A stretch of DNA of 21,520 nt from a virus: IMG/VR virus record IMGVR_UViG_3300048041_000018, positions 1 to 21,520 of that record; one strand, 5' to 3'. How positions within the stretch are numbered: position 1 is the stretch's first letter; each line of letters opens with the position of its first letter. The translations under genes were made by a program, and so were the position numbers. Of the stretch, positions 12,211-20,400 are shown piece by piece. The notes below the pieces were generated by a model. That model did no database searches and was not told the origin of the DNA. It saw only the letters and a program-made list of their open reading frames with translations.

Positions 12211-13634
12211 TGAGCACTTTATCAATTACCGGAACAGGCCTCGGGTCACAACTTACCGACTTGATGAACGCCGATACTATTGAGCCAGGTAGCGACCCGT
12301 CGTACCAGATTTGCAAAACCATTTACCTGTATCACCCGCTTGGTGGCAAAATGGTGGACGGTCCGGTTAAATTGGCGCAATCCCAGCCGCGAACGATCAG
12401 TATCCCTAACGGGCCCGAAGAGAAAGTGCGCGAGGCATTTTTGTCCGAATGGGGTCGATTGAAATGCGACGAGCACATTGCTGCCGTCATGACCAACGTC
12501 CGCACTTACGGTATCGGATCCATCATTTTCGGTGCACCGAAAGTTCCGACCGACACCCCGATTGAACTCACGGAATTGCCAGACCTCGATCTATATTTCA
12601 ACGTCTTGGACCCACTGAATACCGCCGGGTCGCTGGTGCTCAATCAGGATCCCAATTCGCCAGACTACCAAAAGGTCCAAGGTGTCGCCGTCGCGGGTCA
12701 GCCGTATCACCGAAGCCGGGCGTGTGTGGTCATGAACGAGAATCCGGTATACATCGCCTTCACTTCGTCGTCATTTGGCTTTGTGGGCCGCTCCGTGTTT
12801 CAGCGTGCCCTATTCCCACTCAAGTCATTTATCCAGTCGATGCTCACCGACGACCTGGTGGCGCTCAAAGCTGGCGCGGTCGTGGCAAAAATGAAACCCG
12901 CTGGGTCAATCGTGAGCAACCTGATGCAGAAAGCCACCGACATCAAGCGGGGTTTGTTGCAACAGGCGCAGACCGGGAACGTCATCTCAATATCCGAAAC
13001 GGAAAGCATTGAGACCCTGGACATGACCAATGTCAATATGGCCATGTCTGAGAGTCGGAAGAACATCCTTGAAAATATCGCCAGCGCTGCGGACATGCCC
13101 GCCAAACTGCTGAACGGCGAAACGTTTGCTGAGGGTTTCGGGGAGGGTACCGAGGATGCTAAAGCGGTGGCGCGATACATCGAAAATCTGCGTGGCACCA
13201 TGTCTGACCTGTATCGATTCTTCGACGTGATCGTTCAGTATCGCGCCTGGAACCCGGCGTTTTACGCAGCGATTCAAGCCGAGTTCCCGGAATATGCCGA
13301 CGTCGATTTTAATACCGCGTTTTACCAGTGGAAAAATTCGTTTACCGCCGAGTGGCCGTCGTTTCTGATTGAACCCGAATCGGAAAAGGTTAAAGTCGAG
13401 GACATCAAATTTAAGGCAATCGTATCGCTGCTTGAAATTTTGTTGCCGCAGTCCGACCCGGATAATAAAGCACGAATCGTTCAGTGGGCCGCCGACAACA
13501 TGAACGAGAATAAACTCATGTTTACGTCGCCGCTGGAAATCGATGCTCAGGCCATGGCTGACTATGAGCCGCCGCAGCCTATGATGGAGCCGTCCGCACC
13601 GGAACCCGAGCCTAAAGGCGAGCGTCCACTATGA
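12210..13634 (+). CDS. Portal protein, DUF1073-like
   Basis: A 474-residue protein that would form the dodecameric portal at one head vertex, through which DNA enters and leaves. Features are an N-terminal region with a conserved YHPLGGKMVDGP segment, the middle (FVGRSVFQRALFPLKSFIQ, then VALKAGAVVAKMK), the helical segment ending SESRKNILENIASAADMPAKLL, and the Gly-rich FAEGFGEGTEDAKAVARYIE. These fit the DUF1073 portal family (Phage_portal_6-like). A helical C-terminal region follows, ending in a Pro/Glu-rich tail (PPQPMMEPSAPEPEPKGERPL). It lies between the terminase large subunit (TAATG overlap) and a Mu-F-like protein (ATGA overlap), the standard order. The position and the A-D-M-P-A-K-L-L-N-G-E motif make the portal call strong. 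Confidence 0.92.
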   Translation: MSTLSITGTGLGSQLTDLMNADTIEPGSDPSYQICKTIYLYHPLGGKMVDGPVKLAQSQPRTISIPNGPEEKVREAFLSEWGRLKCDEHIAAVMTNVRTYGIGSIIFGAPKVPTDTPIELTELPDLDLYFNVLDPLNTAGSLVLNQDPNSPDYQKVQGVAVAGQPYHRSRACVVMNENPVYIAFTSSSFGFVGRSVFQRALFPLKSFIQSMLTDDLVALKAGAVVAKMKPAGSIVSNLMQKATDIKRGLLQQAQTGNVISISETESIETLDMTNVNMAMSESRKNILENIASAADMPAKLLNGETFAEGFGEGTEDAKAVARYIENLRGTMSDLYRFFDVIVQYRAWNPAFYAAIQAEFPEYADVDFNTAFYQWKNSFTAEWPSFLIEPESEKVKVEDIKFKAIVSLLEILLPQSDPDNKARIVQWAADNMNENKLMFTSPLEIDAQAMADYEPPQPMMEPSAPEPEPKGERPL

Positions 13635-14428
13635 CATTTTACGAGATGCTGACCGAAGCGATTCGGGAATTCGAGACGAACGGATATCAGACACCCGAGC
13701 AGCTTGCCGCCTGGGAGTCGAGAATCCGTTCTGCAGCGGGTGGCGCAATGGTGTCCGAGGATCTGGTGACGCGTCGCATGATTGACACGTTCCGCGCAAC
13801 GTTCCGCAAGCAGATCGACAACGGCGGCATTCTCCGCACGCATCCCGGCATAGCGCGATTCACAATTGATCGGGTCAAGCCGTCATTACGCGCCGAGTTG
13901 GATCGACGAATCATGGCCAGCGCCAATCTGATTAAACTGAATCGGCAGGCCGCCATTGAGAAAACGCTTCAACGATTCAGCGGCTGGGCGACCAGCATAC
14001 CTGCAGGTGGTTCGCGTGCGGTCGATAAGCAATACGTAAAAGCCGACGTGCGCAAATCGCTGGCTCAATTGCCGTTTGTCGAGCGCCGGGTAATTATCGA
14101 CCAGGGTCATAAATTTGTATCAAGCCTGAACAACATCCTCGCCGTGGATGGCGGCGCGCTGGCTGGCAAGTGGCACTCACACTGGCGCTCGCCTGGGTAC
14201 GACTATCGCCAGGACCATAAAGATAGGGACCAACGAATTTATTTAATTCGTGGTAATTGGGCACAAGAAAAAGGGCTGGTCAAAGTCGGTCCAGACGGAT
14301 ATACGGATCAAATCACCGCACCGGGTGAAGAGGTATATTGCTCATGCAGCTATGTGTATTTGTACAATTTACGCGATTTGCCCGATACTATGCTGACTAA
14401 ATCCGGGCGCGAGGCGATTAAACGATGA
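13631..14428 (+). CDS. Minor head protein, Mu gpF-like (head morphogenesis)
   Basis: A 265-residue protein beginning MTFYEMLTEAIREFETNGYQ. It overlaps the portal stop by ATGA. The N-terminal 120 residues are helical. The C-terminal half contains H182-S-H-W (about 182-185) and a dense group of charged residues (DYRQDHKDRDQRIYLIRGNW), then EEVYCSCSYVYLYNLRDLP and a short basic end. This matches the head morphogenesis (Mu F / SPP1 gp7-like) proteins, which bind the portal and are packed in small numbers inside the head. Those proteins are encoded right after the portal gene, as here. The H-x-x-x...D-x-x-x-H arrangement and the CSCSY cysteines recall the family's conserved core, which sometimes binds metal. 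Confidence is good on context, moderate on detailed role. Confidence 0.85.
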   Translation: MTFYEMLTEAIREFETNGYQTPEQLAAWESRIRSAAGGAMVSEDLVTRRMIDTFRATFRKQIDNGGILRTHPGIARFTIDRVKPSLRAELDRRIMASANLIKLNRQAAIEKTLQRFSGWATSIPAGGSRAVDKQYVKADVRKSLAQLPFVERRVIIDQGHKFVSSLNNILAVDGGALAGKWHSHWRSPGYDYRQDHKDRDQRIYLIRGNWAQEKGLVKVGPDGYTDQITAPGEEVYCSCSYVYLYNLRDLPDTMLTKSGREAIKR

Positions 14429-15651
14429 ACGAAACTGAAATTGCTATTGCGATTCGTGACGGCGAGCTGCCATCGCCACAGATTCTGGACAACATGGCAC
14501 TGTTCGCCGTGCGCATCACCGGGACCGGCACGGCGTACCGGACTAAATTTGACGAGTACACGTATCGCCCCCCAGAAAATTATCTGAACGATTCGTTCCT
14601 GGCGCGCTGCAATGGCTTACCCGTGATTTTTGAGCATCCTGAAGACGGGTCGCTCACGTCTGACGAATATCATGAGCGAAACGTAGGGTCGATTGTTCTG
14701 CCGTATATCGTCGGCGACGAGGTGTGGGGTGTTGCCCGAATTTACGACGAATCCGCGATTCAGATTATGAGCAATGAGCAAATGAGCACCTCGCCTAGCG
14801 TGGTGTTTCATAATCCTGATGTAAATAGTACAATGCAGCTTGACGACGACACGGAAATTCTGATTGAAGGAAAGCCGTCATTGCTTGACCACCTCGCCAT
14901 TTGTGAAAGTGGTGTGTGGGATAAAGGCCGTTCCCCGGCTGGTGTGAAAGTTGATAAACTCGGAGATCCAAATATGGACGAAGTAAAGAAACCAGACGCA
15001 GAAGGGGCGAACCTTGAAGCGATGGAAAAATCAGAAGATAGCAAGATGGATCAGGTGCTGGCACTGCTGACTAAACTCGTGTCGGCGCAAGCACCAAAGC
15101 CTGATGCGGAAGCGCCGGAAAATCTACCCACCGAACCTATGCCGACCGCTGCCGACACTGATGCCGGTTACATGAGCAAAGCAGACGGCGATGCTCTGCG
15201 CAGCCAAGTGGCCGAACTTGCCGACCGTCAGCCACGTGAGCGCGCCGACGGTGAGGAAGCCGACCTGGCCGACTCCCAGGCTCGCGCCGATAGCGTGGCC
15301 AATTCGTTTGGTGAGCGCGCGCCCGCTCCGCTGATTGGCGAATCGCCGTTCGCATACCGCCAGCGCATGGCCGCTCGATTCAAGAAGCACAGTAAAACCT
15401 ACGCCGACATGAATATTTCCAGCATCACTGACGCTAAGCTGTTTGGTGTGATTGAAGCTCAGATTTATTCCGACGCGCAATCCGCCGCCATGTCGCCGCT
15501 CGATGTGCCGAAACACACCCTGCGTGAAGTCGTGAAAAATGACGCAACCGGGCGCCGTATCACCTCGTTCGTTGGCGACCCGTCCGCGTGCTGGGACCAA
15601 TTCAAATCGCCTAGCCGTCGTCGGCTCGTTGGCATCAATAGGGGGCAATAA
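14425..15651 (+). CDS. Prohead protease fused to scaffold-like region, DUF2213
   Basis: A 408-residue protein beginning MNETEIAIAIRDGELPSPQI; it overlaps the previous stop by ATGA. The N-terminal 170 residues fit DUF2213, a herpes-type serine protease fold: Y40-R-T-K-F-D-E-Y, VIFEHPEDG with His71, and STSPSVVF (121-128) with the likely catalytic Ser near 123-125, then DHLAICESGVWDKG. The middle (about 180-290) is acidic, Ala-rich and probably coiled (NLEAMEKSEDSKMDQVLALL, SKADGDALRSQVAELADRQP), as in scaffold proteins. The C-terminal 110 residues include ESPFAYRQRMAARFKKHSKT and a helical end. One protein probably builds the prohead core and then cleaves it. It is directly upstream of the cement and capsid genes. 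The exact catalytic residues are inferred by position, not tested. Confidence 0.84.
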   Translation: MNETEIAIAIRDGELPSPQILDNMALFAVRITGTGTAYRTKFDEYTYRPPENYLNDSFLARCNGLPVIFEHPEDGSLTSDEYHERNVGSIVLPYIVGDEVWGVARIYDESAIQIMSNEQMSTSPSVVFHNPDVNSTMQLDDDTEILIEGKPSLLDHLAICESGVWDKGRSPAGVKVDKLGDPNMDEVKKPDAEGANLEAMEKSEDSKMDQVLALLTKLVSAQAPKPDAEAPENLPTEPMPTAADTDAGYMSKADGDALRSQVAELADRQPRERADGEEADLADSQARADSVANSFGERAPAPLIGESPFAYRQRMAARFKKHSKTYADMNISSITDAKLFGVIEAQIYSDAQSAAMSPLDVPKHTLREVVKNDATGRRITSFVGDPSACWDQFKSPSRRRLVGINRGQ

Positions 15652-15654
15652 CAC

Positions 15655-16488
15655 ATGGCTAACACCATCGGCATCAACCCGTCGCTCACTACCAACGTAG
15701 TCGGCTCGTTTTCCGTTCAGTCGAACGGCTTCTACCAGGGCGAGATGCTGGACGACCCTGCAGGTCGATTCTCAATCTCGACTGGCGCGCTGGCCACCAC
15801 CGAAACCCTGCCAATGTGGGCAGGTGTCGCTATTTATGAGGCGATTCCGACCGGCGGTGATAGCGTGCTGGGTTCCACTATTGGTCGCGCACTGAGCGCC
15901 GCCAACATCGCCGGGTTCTCGATCCTGAATCAAGGCTCCAACGGCATCACCACCCCGCAATCTAGCGCGCCGATGTTCTCGGCGGGCATGACTGTACCGT
16001 ATGTTCGCTACGGTTCGGAAAATCGCGTTGCGGTGCAGTGCTCGGCGGCATTGGCATCGTTGGATGGCGGCATGTCTAACCAGCTCGTCGGCTGGGATCT
16101 GACTAACCAACAATTGATTCCGTATCAAACCATGGCCGCCACACTGGCCATCACGGGTCTGACTTGGTCGGGTGGCGTGGTGAGCGTGACCACCACCTCA
16201 GCTCACGGCGTGAGCACAGGCGCGTATGTCACCATCGCGGGCGCGGCACCGGCGGGATACAATGGCGTATATCAAGTCACCGTGACCAGCACCACCACGT
16301 TTACTTATCTGCTGGCGACTAACCCAGGTTCTGAAACCACGTTCGGCACCGCTGGCGCAGCCTCGGCCGCATTGCCCGTCAAGGTGTTGCAGATCCTGAC
16401 CGGCAACAGCAAGACCATTATTTACGATTCGGTAAACAATTTTGCAAACTTCACTCCGACCGGCAACGCCGCTCTGATTCTCATCTAA
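15655..16488 (+). CDS. Capsid cement/decoration-like structural protein with inserted beta module
   Basis: A 277-residue protein beginning MANTIGINPSLTTNVVGSFS, 3 bases after the protease gene. It is Gly/Ser/Thr-rich with little charge, as outer capsid proteins are. Residues 1-160 (FYQGEMLDDPAGRF, GSTIGRALSAANIAGFSILN, MTVPYVRYGSENRVAVQCSA) and 240-277 (VKVLQILTGNSKTIIYDSV) look like one structural cement protein of the kind encoded just before DUF2184 capsid genes. Residues 165-231 form a separate module, with WSGGVVSVTTTSAHG, PAGYNGVYQVTVTSTTTFTY and NPGSETTFG. A close copy occurs in the tail sheath protein at the right end. The module seems inserted between PYQTMAATL and ALPVKVLQI. It resembles the short beta domains often annotated as FCCH-like in phage proteins; that name is from memory. 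Confidence 0.74.
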   Translation: MANTIGINPSLTTNVVGSFSVQSNGFYQGEMLDDPAGRFSISTGALATTETLPMWAGVAIYEAIPTGGDSVLGSTIGRALSAANIAGFSILNQGSNGITTPQSSAPMFSAGMTVPYVRYGSENRVAVQCSAALASLDGGMSNQLVGWDLTNQQLIPYQTMAATLAITGLTWSGGVVSVTTTSAHGVSTGAYVTIAGAAPAGYNGVYQVTVTSTTTFTYLLATNPGSETTFGTAGAASAALPVKVLQILTGNSKTIIYDSVNNFANFTPTGNAALILI

Positions 16489-16501
16489 AGGGACATGACT
16501 C

Positions 16502-17524
16502 ATGGCTAACGTAACCCCAAGCTGGGTACAGATGCACCCGTCGTATGTAATGCCGGAAGTGTTGCTGCAGTATCAGCAAGCATCTGGCGCATTCGACACG
16601 CTGGCGACCGGCAACCCCATGGTTCGCCTGGGCGAGGGTGATCTGTACGCTTACATCAAGGCGTTTGATATCCGAACCAAAGTCACTGCCGCGCAAGCCG
16701 CCGGCAACATGCTGCCGAGCGTCACTGTCAACGCCCGCATGATTTCCACCCCGTCGTACCTGCTCCGTGTTCGGGCGGAGTACGATCATCACGACACCGC
16801 GGCTTTCGGGCAATGGGGTGCGTCGCTGGTCGAAGCTCAACGTCTCGGCATGCGTCAGGGTATTTTCCAACAACTGCGCAATTCGCTGCTGTACGGCTTC
16901 AACCCGGCGAATGGCGAGGGTCTGGTTAATACCAACGGCGCAACAGCCGTGTCGTTGCCGCCCGATAGCAACGGTAACACCACCGTGGTGACGTACGACA
17001 ACGGTCAGATGGCGGTGTTCCTGTTGACCCAAATCAGCGCGCTGAAGACCCGTTGCATGCAACTGGGTATGCCTGCTCGAATCACTGTCTGCGGCCCGCA
17101 ACGCACCCTGGGGGCATTCGAGTACCAGAATATCGTGCAGCTGACTCAGTTCCAGCGTGCTGGTGGCGGTACTTTGCCGACAGCAGGCGTCGTCAAGGAC
17201 ATTCTGGATCTGAACGGCGACGAGATCGACTGGGTTTACGATGACACCTTGATTGGCAAGGGCGCGGGCGCGACCGACGCGGTAATTATTAACATCCCGG
17301 AAATCAAGAAGCCGAGCGCACACCGCATCGACACCAACGAGTTCGCCAAGCTGTCACCCGGCCTGGAGGCATGCGCGCTGATGCTGTGCGACATGGCGGC
17401 GCCGCGTGAAATCCCTACCCCACTGGCGGGTGGCGCGGTGGATGTTGTTTCCGAACTGCGTGCTACCTCGGGTTGGGGTGTTCGTCCTGAAGCACTGACA
17501 ATCGTCAGTATGCAATATTCCTGA
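16502..17524 (+). CDS. Major capsid protein, DUF2184-like
   Basis: A 340-residue protein beginning MANVTPSWVQMHPSYVMPEV. The ATG at 16502 follows AAAGGGA. It should form the head shell (HK97 fold). The N-terminal arm is followed by FDIRTKVTAAQAAGNMLPSV, an E-loop-like region, the long helix segment HHDTAAFGQWGASLVEAQRL and IFQQLRNSLLYGFNPANGEG. The A-domain region contains TRCMQLGMPARITVCGP, and the end is WGVRPEALTIVSMQYS. The whole agrees with DUF2184 capsid proteins. It follows protease and cement genes and is followed by a terminator, the usual place for a protein made in large amounts. No obvious N-terminal processing site is seen. On the opposite strand a 280-codon open frame is a coding shadow. 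Confidence 0.9.
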   Translation: MANVTPSWVQMHPSYVMPEVLLQYQQASGAFDTLATGNPMVRLGEGDLYAYIKAFDIRTKVTAAQAAGNMLPSVTVNARMISTPSYLLRVRAEYDHHDTAAFGQWGASLVEAQRLGMRQGIFQQLRNSLLYGFNPANGEGLVNTNGATAVSLPPDSNGNTTVVTYDNGQMAVFLLTQISALKTRCMQLGMPARITVCGPQRTLGAFEYQNIVQLTQFQRAGGGTLPTAGVVKDILDLNGDEIDWVYDDTLIGKGAGATDAVIINIPEIKKPSAHRIDTNEFAKLSPGLEACALMLCDMAAPREIPTPLAGGAVDVVSELRATSGWGVRPEALTIVSMQYS

Positions 17525-17544
17525 CACGGTGCTATGATGTGAGC

Positions 17545-17586
17545 GACCCCGTAAACGTTTAAGGCGGTTACGGGGTCTTGTCATTT
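17545..17586 (+). terminator. Rho-independent terminator after the major capsid gene
   Basis: GACCCCGTAA (17545-17554) and TTACGGGGTC (17568-17577) form a perfect 10-bp stem with a 13-base loop, followed by TTGTCATTT. It starts about 20 bases after the capsid stop. The T-run is interrupted, so it may be a partial terminator or a 3'-end stabiliser. The rest of the gap (17587-17638) has TAGTC-AAAC-GACTA (17599-17612) and a -10-like TATACA (17620-17625) with no clear -35 box. Confidence 0.75.
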
Positions 17587-17638
17587 AACTACCGGTAATA
17601 GTCAAACGACTAGGGCCATTATACACAAGGCGCTCAAC

Positions 17639-18136
17639 ATGAAACTGTACATCGGCAACTGCAGCAAACAGGTCATTAATTTCACGTATCGCTCACCGGA
17701 TCAAGATAAAATTTGCGAGCAGACTATCCCTATCGGCTCGCAGGTCCAGGTTTACAAGGACGCCGATTCAGCAGCGCTGGATTACATCGTTAATCAGCAC
17801 ATCCTGTACGGTCTGACCCGTGTGTCAGACATCGACCGCACCAAGGCGTTTATCGGAGCGTGCTACCAGTTTGACAAGCCGATTGATGTGGAAAAAATCA
17901 TTGTCGCATCAGCCCACAACGATGAAGTGCTGGCGCTGGTCGGCCACGAGTACCGCAAGCAAGCCGCCGTCGCGCTCAGTGACCAACTCAACCAGAACAC
18001 AGGTGGTCAAGTGTCCGGGGTGTCGGTCGAGATCCAAGAAGAAGGCCGAGCCGATTCGGACCGTGACGAATTAATGGTTGAAGAAATCGAAGTGGGCAAT
18101 GCAAAACGGGGTCGCGGTCGCCCGCGCAAGGAGTAA
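17639..18136 (+). CDS. Head-region protein with AT-hook-like C-terminus
   Basis: A 165-residue protein beginning MKLYIGNCSKQVINFTYRSP. The ATG at 17639 follows CAAGG. The N-terminal part looks like a small beta-rich domain (INFTYRSPDQDKICEQTIPI, GSQVQVYKD), then a helical region (AALDYIVNQHILYGL; FDKPIDVEKIIVASAHNDEV), an acidic stretch (VEIQEEGRADSDRDELMVEE) and the basic end KRGRGRPRKE (156-165) with a G160-R-P162 core as in AT hooks. The C-terminus could bind the minor groove of AT-rich DNA or act as a basic tail inside the head. It is the first gene after the capsid terminator and is followed after 2 bases by the next gene. The place is that of a head completion or decoration protein; I do not recognise the family. 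Confidence 0.76.
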   Translation: MKLYIGNCSKQVINFTYRSPDQDKICEQTIPIGSQVQVYKDADSAALDYIVNQHILYGLTRVSDIDRTKAFIGACYQFDKPIDVEKIIVASAHNDEVLALVGHEYRKQAAVALSDQLNQNTGGQVSGVSVEIQEEGRADSDRDELMVEEIEVGNAKRGRGRPRKE

Positions 18137-18138
18137 GC

Positions 18139-18576
18139 ATGCCGACCATCGCCGAGTATTTACAGTTTATCCGCAACGTGATGGGTATTCCGTCCAGCGC
18201 GCTGCCGGACAATTCGCCAGTCATCACCATGTCGTTTGATGTGGCGCTGGAAATTGTGAATCTGACACTGAATCAAATGTCGTCAGTAATTTACGCGCTA
18301 GCCGTGTATAACTTGGCGGGGGACAACCTGATTAATTTTGCACCGGATCAACCCGGGTCTGATTATTTCTCAACGATTCGCACCAGCTTCAATTCCACGG
18401 GGTTTATGGCGGGAGTTGTGGGGGCATCTGCGGATGAATCGACGAGTCAGACGCTAGTTACGCCCGAAGCGATGAAGGGGTTGACACTGGCCGATTTGCA
18501 GAATCTGAAAACCCCTTGGGGACGGCAATATTTGGCGTTTGCGCAGAGCTACGGCACCTTGTGGGGGGTCACATGA
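18139..18576 (+). CDS. Probable head-tail connector/adaptor protein
   Basis: A 145-residue protein beginning MPTIAEYLQFIRNVMGIPSS, 2 bases after the previous gene. It has a helical N-terminus, a middle helix with hydrophobic face (VALEIVNLTLNQMSSVIYAL, AVYNLAGDNLINFAP) and a C-terminus with LADLQNLKTPWGRQYLAFAQSYG. The A-V-Y-N-L-A-x-x-x-L-I-x-F-x-P pattern is what I would expect of the DUF4054-like or gp6-like connector proteins that sit under the portal, although this is a resemblance in layout, not a firm family match. Its stop overlaps the next start (ATGA), so the two are made together. Its position between the capsid gene and the tail genes agrees with a neck protein. Confidence 0.68.
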   Translation: MPTIAEYLQFIRNVMGIPSSALPDNSPVITMSFDVALEIVNLTLNQMSSVIYALAVYNLAGDNLINFAPDQPGSDYFSTIRTSFNSTGFMAGVVGASADESTSQTLVTPEAMKGLTLADLQNLKTPWGRQYLAFAQSYGTLWGVT

Positions 18577-19034
18577 AGCTAGTGCTTGGTGTAATCGATC
18601 AGCCGTACCTTGAATCAAAAGAGAACGGCACCGTGACCAAGCGAGGCACAACCGCTAAGATTCCTACGCGCACCACCGGGGACGTGGCCGAGCGCCTGGA
18701 GGCGACCTATGAAATCATGGGTACGTTCGCAGCCAGCCGAGAACAGGCAATTGCGGACAGCCTCGCCGACACGATGGCTGGCGCGCTGGAAAACTTGCTG
18801 GCGGGAGCGCCGCCAAGCGCCAACGTGTTTGGCACCACCGAGAATTTTATTCAGGAAGAATTTCACAATTTCCTGGACAACCGGGAAATGGATGGCCGCG
18901 CAGGTATTCCGACGAAAGCCGCCCTTCTGGGTAAGAGCAGTCGCAAGAAATCGGGCGAACGCGGCGAACCCCGAGCATCATTCGAGGACACAATGCTGTA
19001 CCGAGATTCCATGGTCGCCGAGGTGCGCAGCTAA
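18573..19034 (+). CDS. Probable neck / tail completion protein
   Basis: A 153-residue protein beginning MKLVLGVIDQPYLESKENGT. The ATG at 18573 shares ATGA with the previous stop and follows GGGGGGT; a 19-residue extension is rejected. The middle TTGDVAERLEATYEIMGTFA is followed by a helical stretch (EQAIADSLADTMAGALENLL) and then AGAPPSANVFGTTENFIQEE. The last 50 residues are basic and Gly-rich (GKSSRKKSGERGEPR). The T-T-G-D-V-A-x-x-L-E-A-x-Y-x-I-M pattern recurs in proteins encoded between connector and tail genes of several myophages, as best I remember. A role in closing the tail end or joining head and tail is inferred from that position. It shares one base with the next gene (TAATG). Confidence 0.7.
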   Translation: MKLVLGVIDQPYLESKENGTVTKRGTTAKIPTRTTGDVAERLEATYEIMGTFAASREQAIADSLADTMAGALENLLAGAPPSANVFGTTENFIQEEFHNFLDNREMDGRAGIPTKAALLGKSSRKKSGERGEPRASFEDTMLYRDSMVAEVRS

Positions 19035-20020
19035 TGGCCACCGTGAGCGAGAGTATCGGCAACCAATCCCAGCTAAATGCAGCGCTGCGCGGTGGCATCG
19101 AGTCGATTGATCGTAATCAAACAATCACATTCACCAAGTATGTGCGCTTAGTATTGCCGCTTGACGGCTTTGTATTTTGGGTGCGGGCGGATCAGGTAAG
19201 CGCCAGTGCCCTGGCTAACGCCGCCGTGCTGAACTCAACCGCGCTAAACGTCCCGCTGACAGTGGTCACGCCTGCGCCTACGATCGTGGTTCAGGGCTCG
19301 CTGCATTACTCCACCGACGTAGTGATGGAAGAAAGCGAGGCATATGACCGCAACACCGTAATTTTCACCGCAGAATCAGATATCGACCCCTTCAACGAAG
19401 TCGGGCCGGAGGTGCTGTACATCGGTGAATTCATGGGCGTGCGTTTTTCATTCTCTCGGCGTGCGCCACTTTACATCCAGGCGGGGATTTATCACTACTC
19501 TGGCGTTGCTATCGTTCCGGCCATGCTCAGCCAAATTGTGGACGACGTAACCACGTTTGACAGTTCGAGCATCATCGTGTCAAACAGTCTACCTATTTGG
19601 ATGAGTCTGAATAAATTCATGCCCATGTACCCGTCGTTTTTATCGACCCAGAACATCACACCACCCTACGCGACGGTTCACATTTCGGAAACGTCGGGCG
19701 TGCAAAGTGCCCCGCTGATTGATTCCGAGTCCAACCATTACCAATTAGCAAAAGATCGCGTTAAAATAACAATGTATGGTCTGCGCAATTTTTCGGCCCT
19801 TGACTTTCTAGACTATGTGAACCAATTCACGCTGGATAGCGAGCAGATGGGGATTACAAACATCCCTGTACCAAAAGATGAAAAGCGCACTCAAGTGGAA
19901 CTTGGTACAATAGCGATTAAGAAGATTATCGAGTTCGATGTTAACTATTATCAGACAGTGTCGCGTAATATCGCGCGACAATTGATTACTTCGGCGATCA
20001 CCGCCGTCTTTGGAGACTGA
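19034..20020 (+). CDS. Structural protein of unknown role between neck and sheath genes
   Basis: A 328-residue protein beginning MATVSESIGNQSQLNAALRG, sharing one base with the previous gene (TAATG). It is a mix of strands and short helices: ITFTKYVRLVLPLDGFVFWV, VVQGSLHYSTDVVMEESEAY, NEVGPEVLYIGEFMGVRFSF, then HYSGVAIVPAMLSQ and SLPIWMSLNKFMPMYP. The C-terminal part has LAKDRVKITMYGLRNFSALD and a long ending helix (IEFDVNYYQTVSRNIARQLI). There is no signal peptide or enzyme motif. Its length, beta-rich make-up and place before the sheath gene suggest a virion protein of the neck or tail, for example a tail terminator or baseplate-associated protein. I do not recognise a named family. Confidence 0.75.
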   Translation: MATVSESIGNQSQLNAALRGGIESIDRNQTITFTKYVRLVLPLDGFVFWVRADQVSASALANAAVLNSTALNVPLTVVTPAPTIVVQGSLHYSTDVVMEESEAYDRNTVIFTAESDIDPFNEVGPEVLYIGEFMGVRFSFSRRAPLYIQAGIYHYSGVAIVPAMLSQIVDDVTTFDSSSIIVSNSLPIWMSLNKFMPMYPSFLSTQNITPPYATVHISETSGVQSAPLIDSESNHYQLAKDRVKITMYGLRNFSALDFLDYVNQFTLDSEQMGITNIPVPKDEKRTQVELGTIAIKKIIEFDVNYYQTVSRNIARQLITSAITAVFGD

Positions 20021-20023
20021 ACC

Positions 20024-20386
20024 ATGCCTCAAAATCCCTTGGCGGCAAACACTGCCATTAACACCAGCAACGCGTATGCCTCGCAACGTCTCGACGCTCA
20101 GAACGAATTACGCGTTGAGCATGGCGGCGTGCTATCGGCGCTCAACATCACTGCTGCGACTGTAGTCAAGGCCACCCCCGGCCGCCTGGTGCGCATTAAT
20201 GTGCTGGTCGCAGGCTCAACTGCTGGATCCGCAAACGATTGTGCCACCACCGGTACTGCTGCGATCGGCAACCAGATTGCAGCCATCCCGGCGTCCGTTG
20301 GACAAGTGGGCCTCGAATGGCCATGCCTGGTTGGTATTGTCGTCACCCCCGGCACCGGCCAGACCCTGACAGTGGCGTACGTTTAA
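20024..20386 (+). CDS. Small virion-like protein (120 aa), beta-rich
   Basis: A 120-residue protein beginning MPQNPLAANTAINTSNAYAS, 3 bases after the previous gene. After a disordered N-terminal arm (1-30), residues 36-120 are low in charge, rich in Gly, Ala, Thr and Val, and alternate strands (ALNITAATVVKATPGRLVRI, GNQIAAIPASVGQVGLEWPC, LVGIVVTPGTGQTLTVAYV). This looks like a single beta-sandwich, such as a decoration, tail-tube or fibre-tip protein. Two cysteines (residues 73 and about 101) are present. It is followed after 14 bases, which include AGGAG, by the sheath gene. The function is not known; a structural role is inferred from composition and context. Confidence 0.72.
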   Translation: MPQNPLAANTAINTSNAYASQRLDAQNELRVEHGGVLSALNITAATVVKATPGRLVRINVLVAGSTAGSANDCATTGTAAIGNQIAAIPASVGQVGLEWPCLVGIVVTPGTGQTLTVAYV

Positions 20387-20400
20387 CAGGAGCCTGATCC

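Noticed and set aside
16481-17323. 280-codon open frame on the minus strand under the major capsid gene
   Set aside because: The plus strand codes for a well-recognised capsid protein. The minus frame is low in structure, rich in Arg, His and Gln as antisense frames are, and has no promoter or neighbours on that strand.
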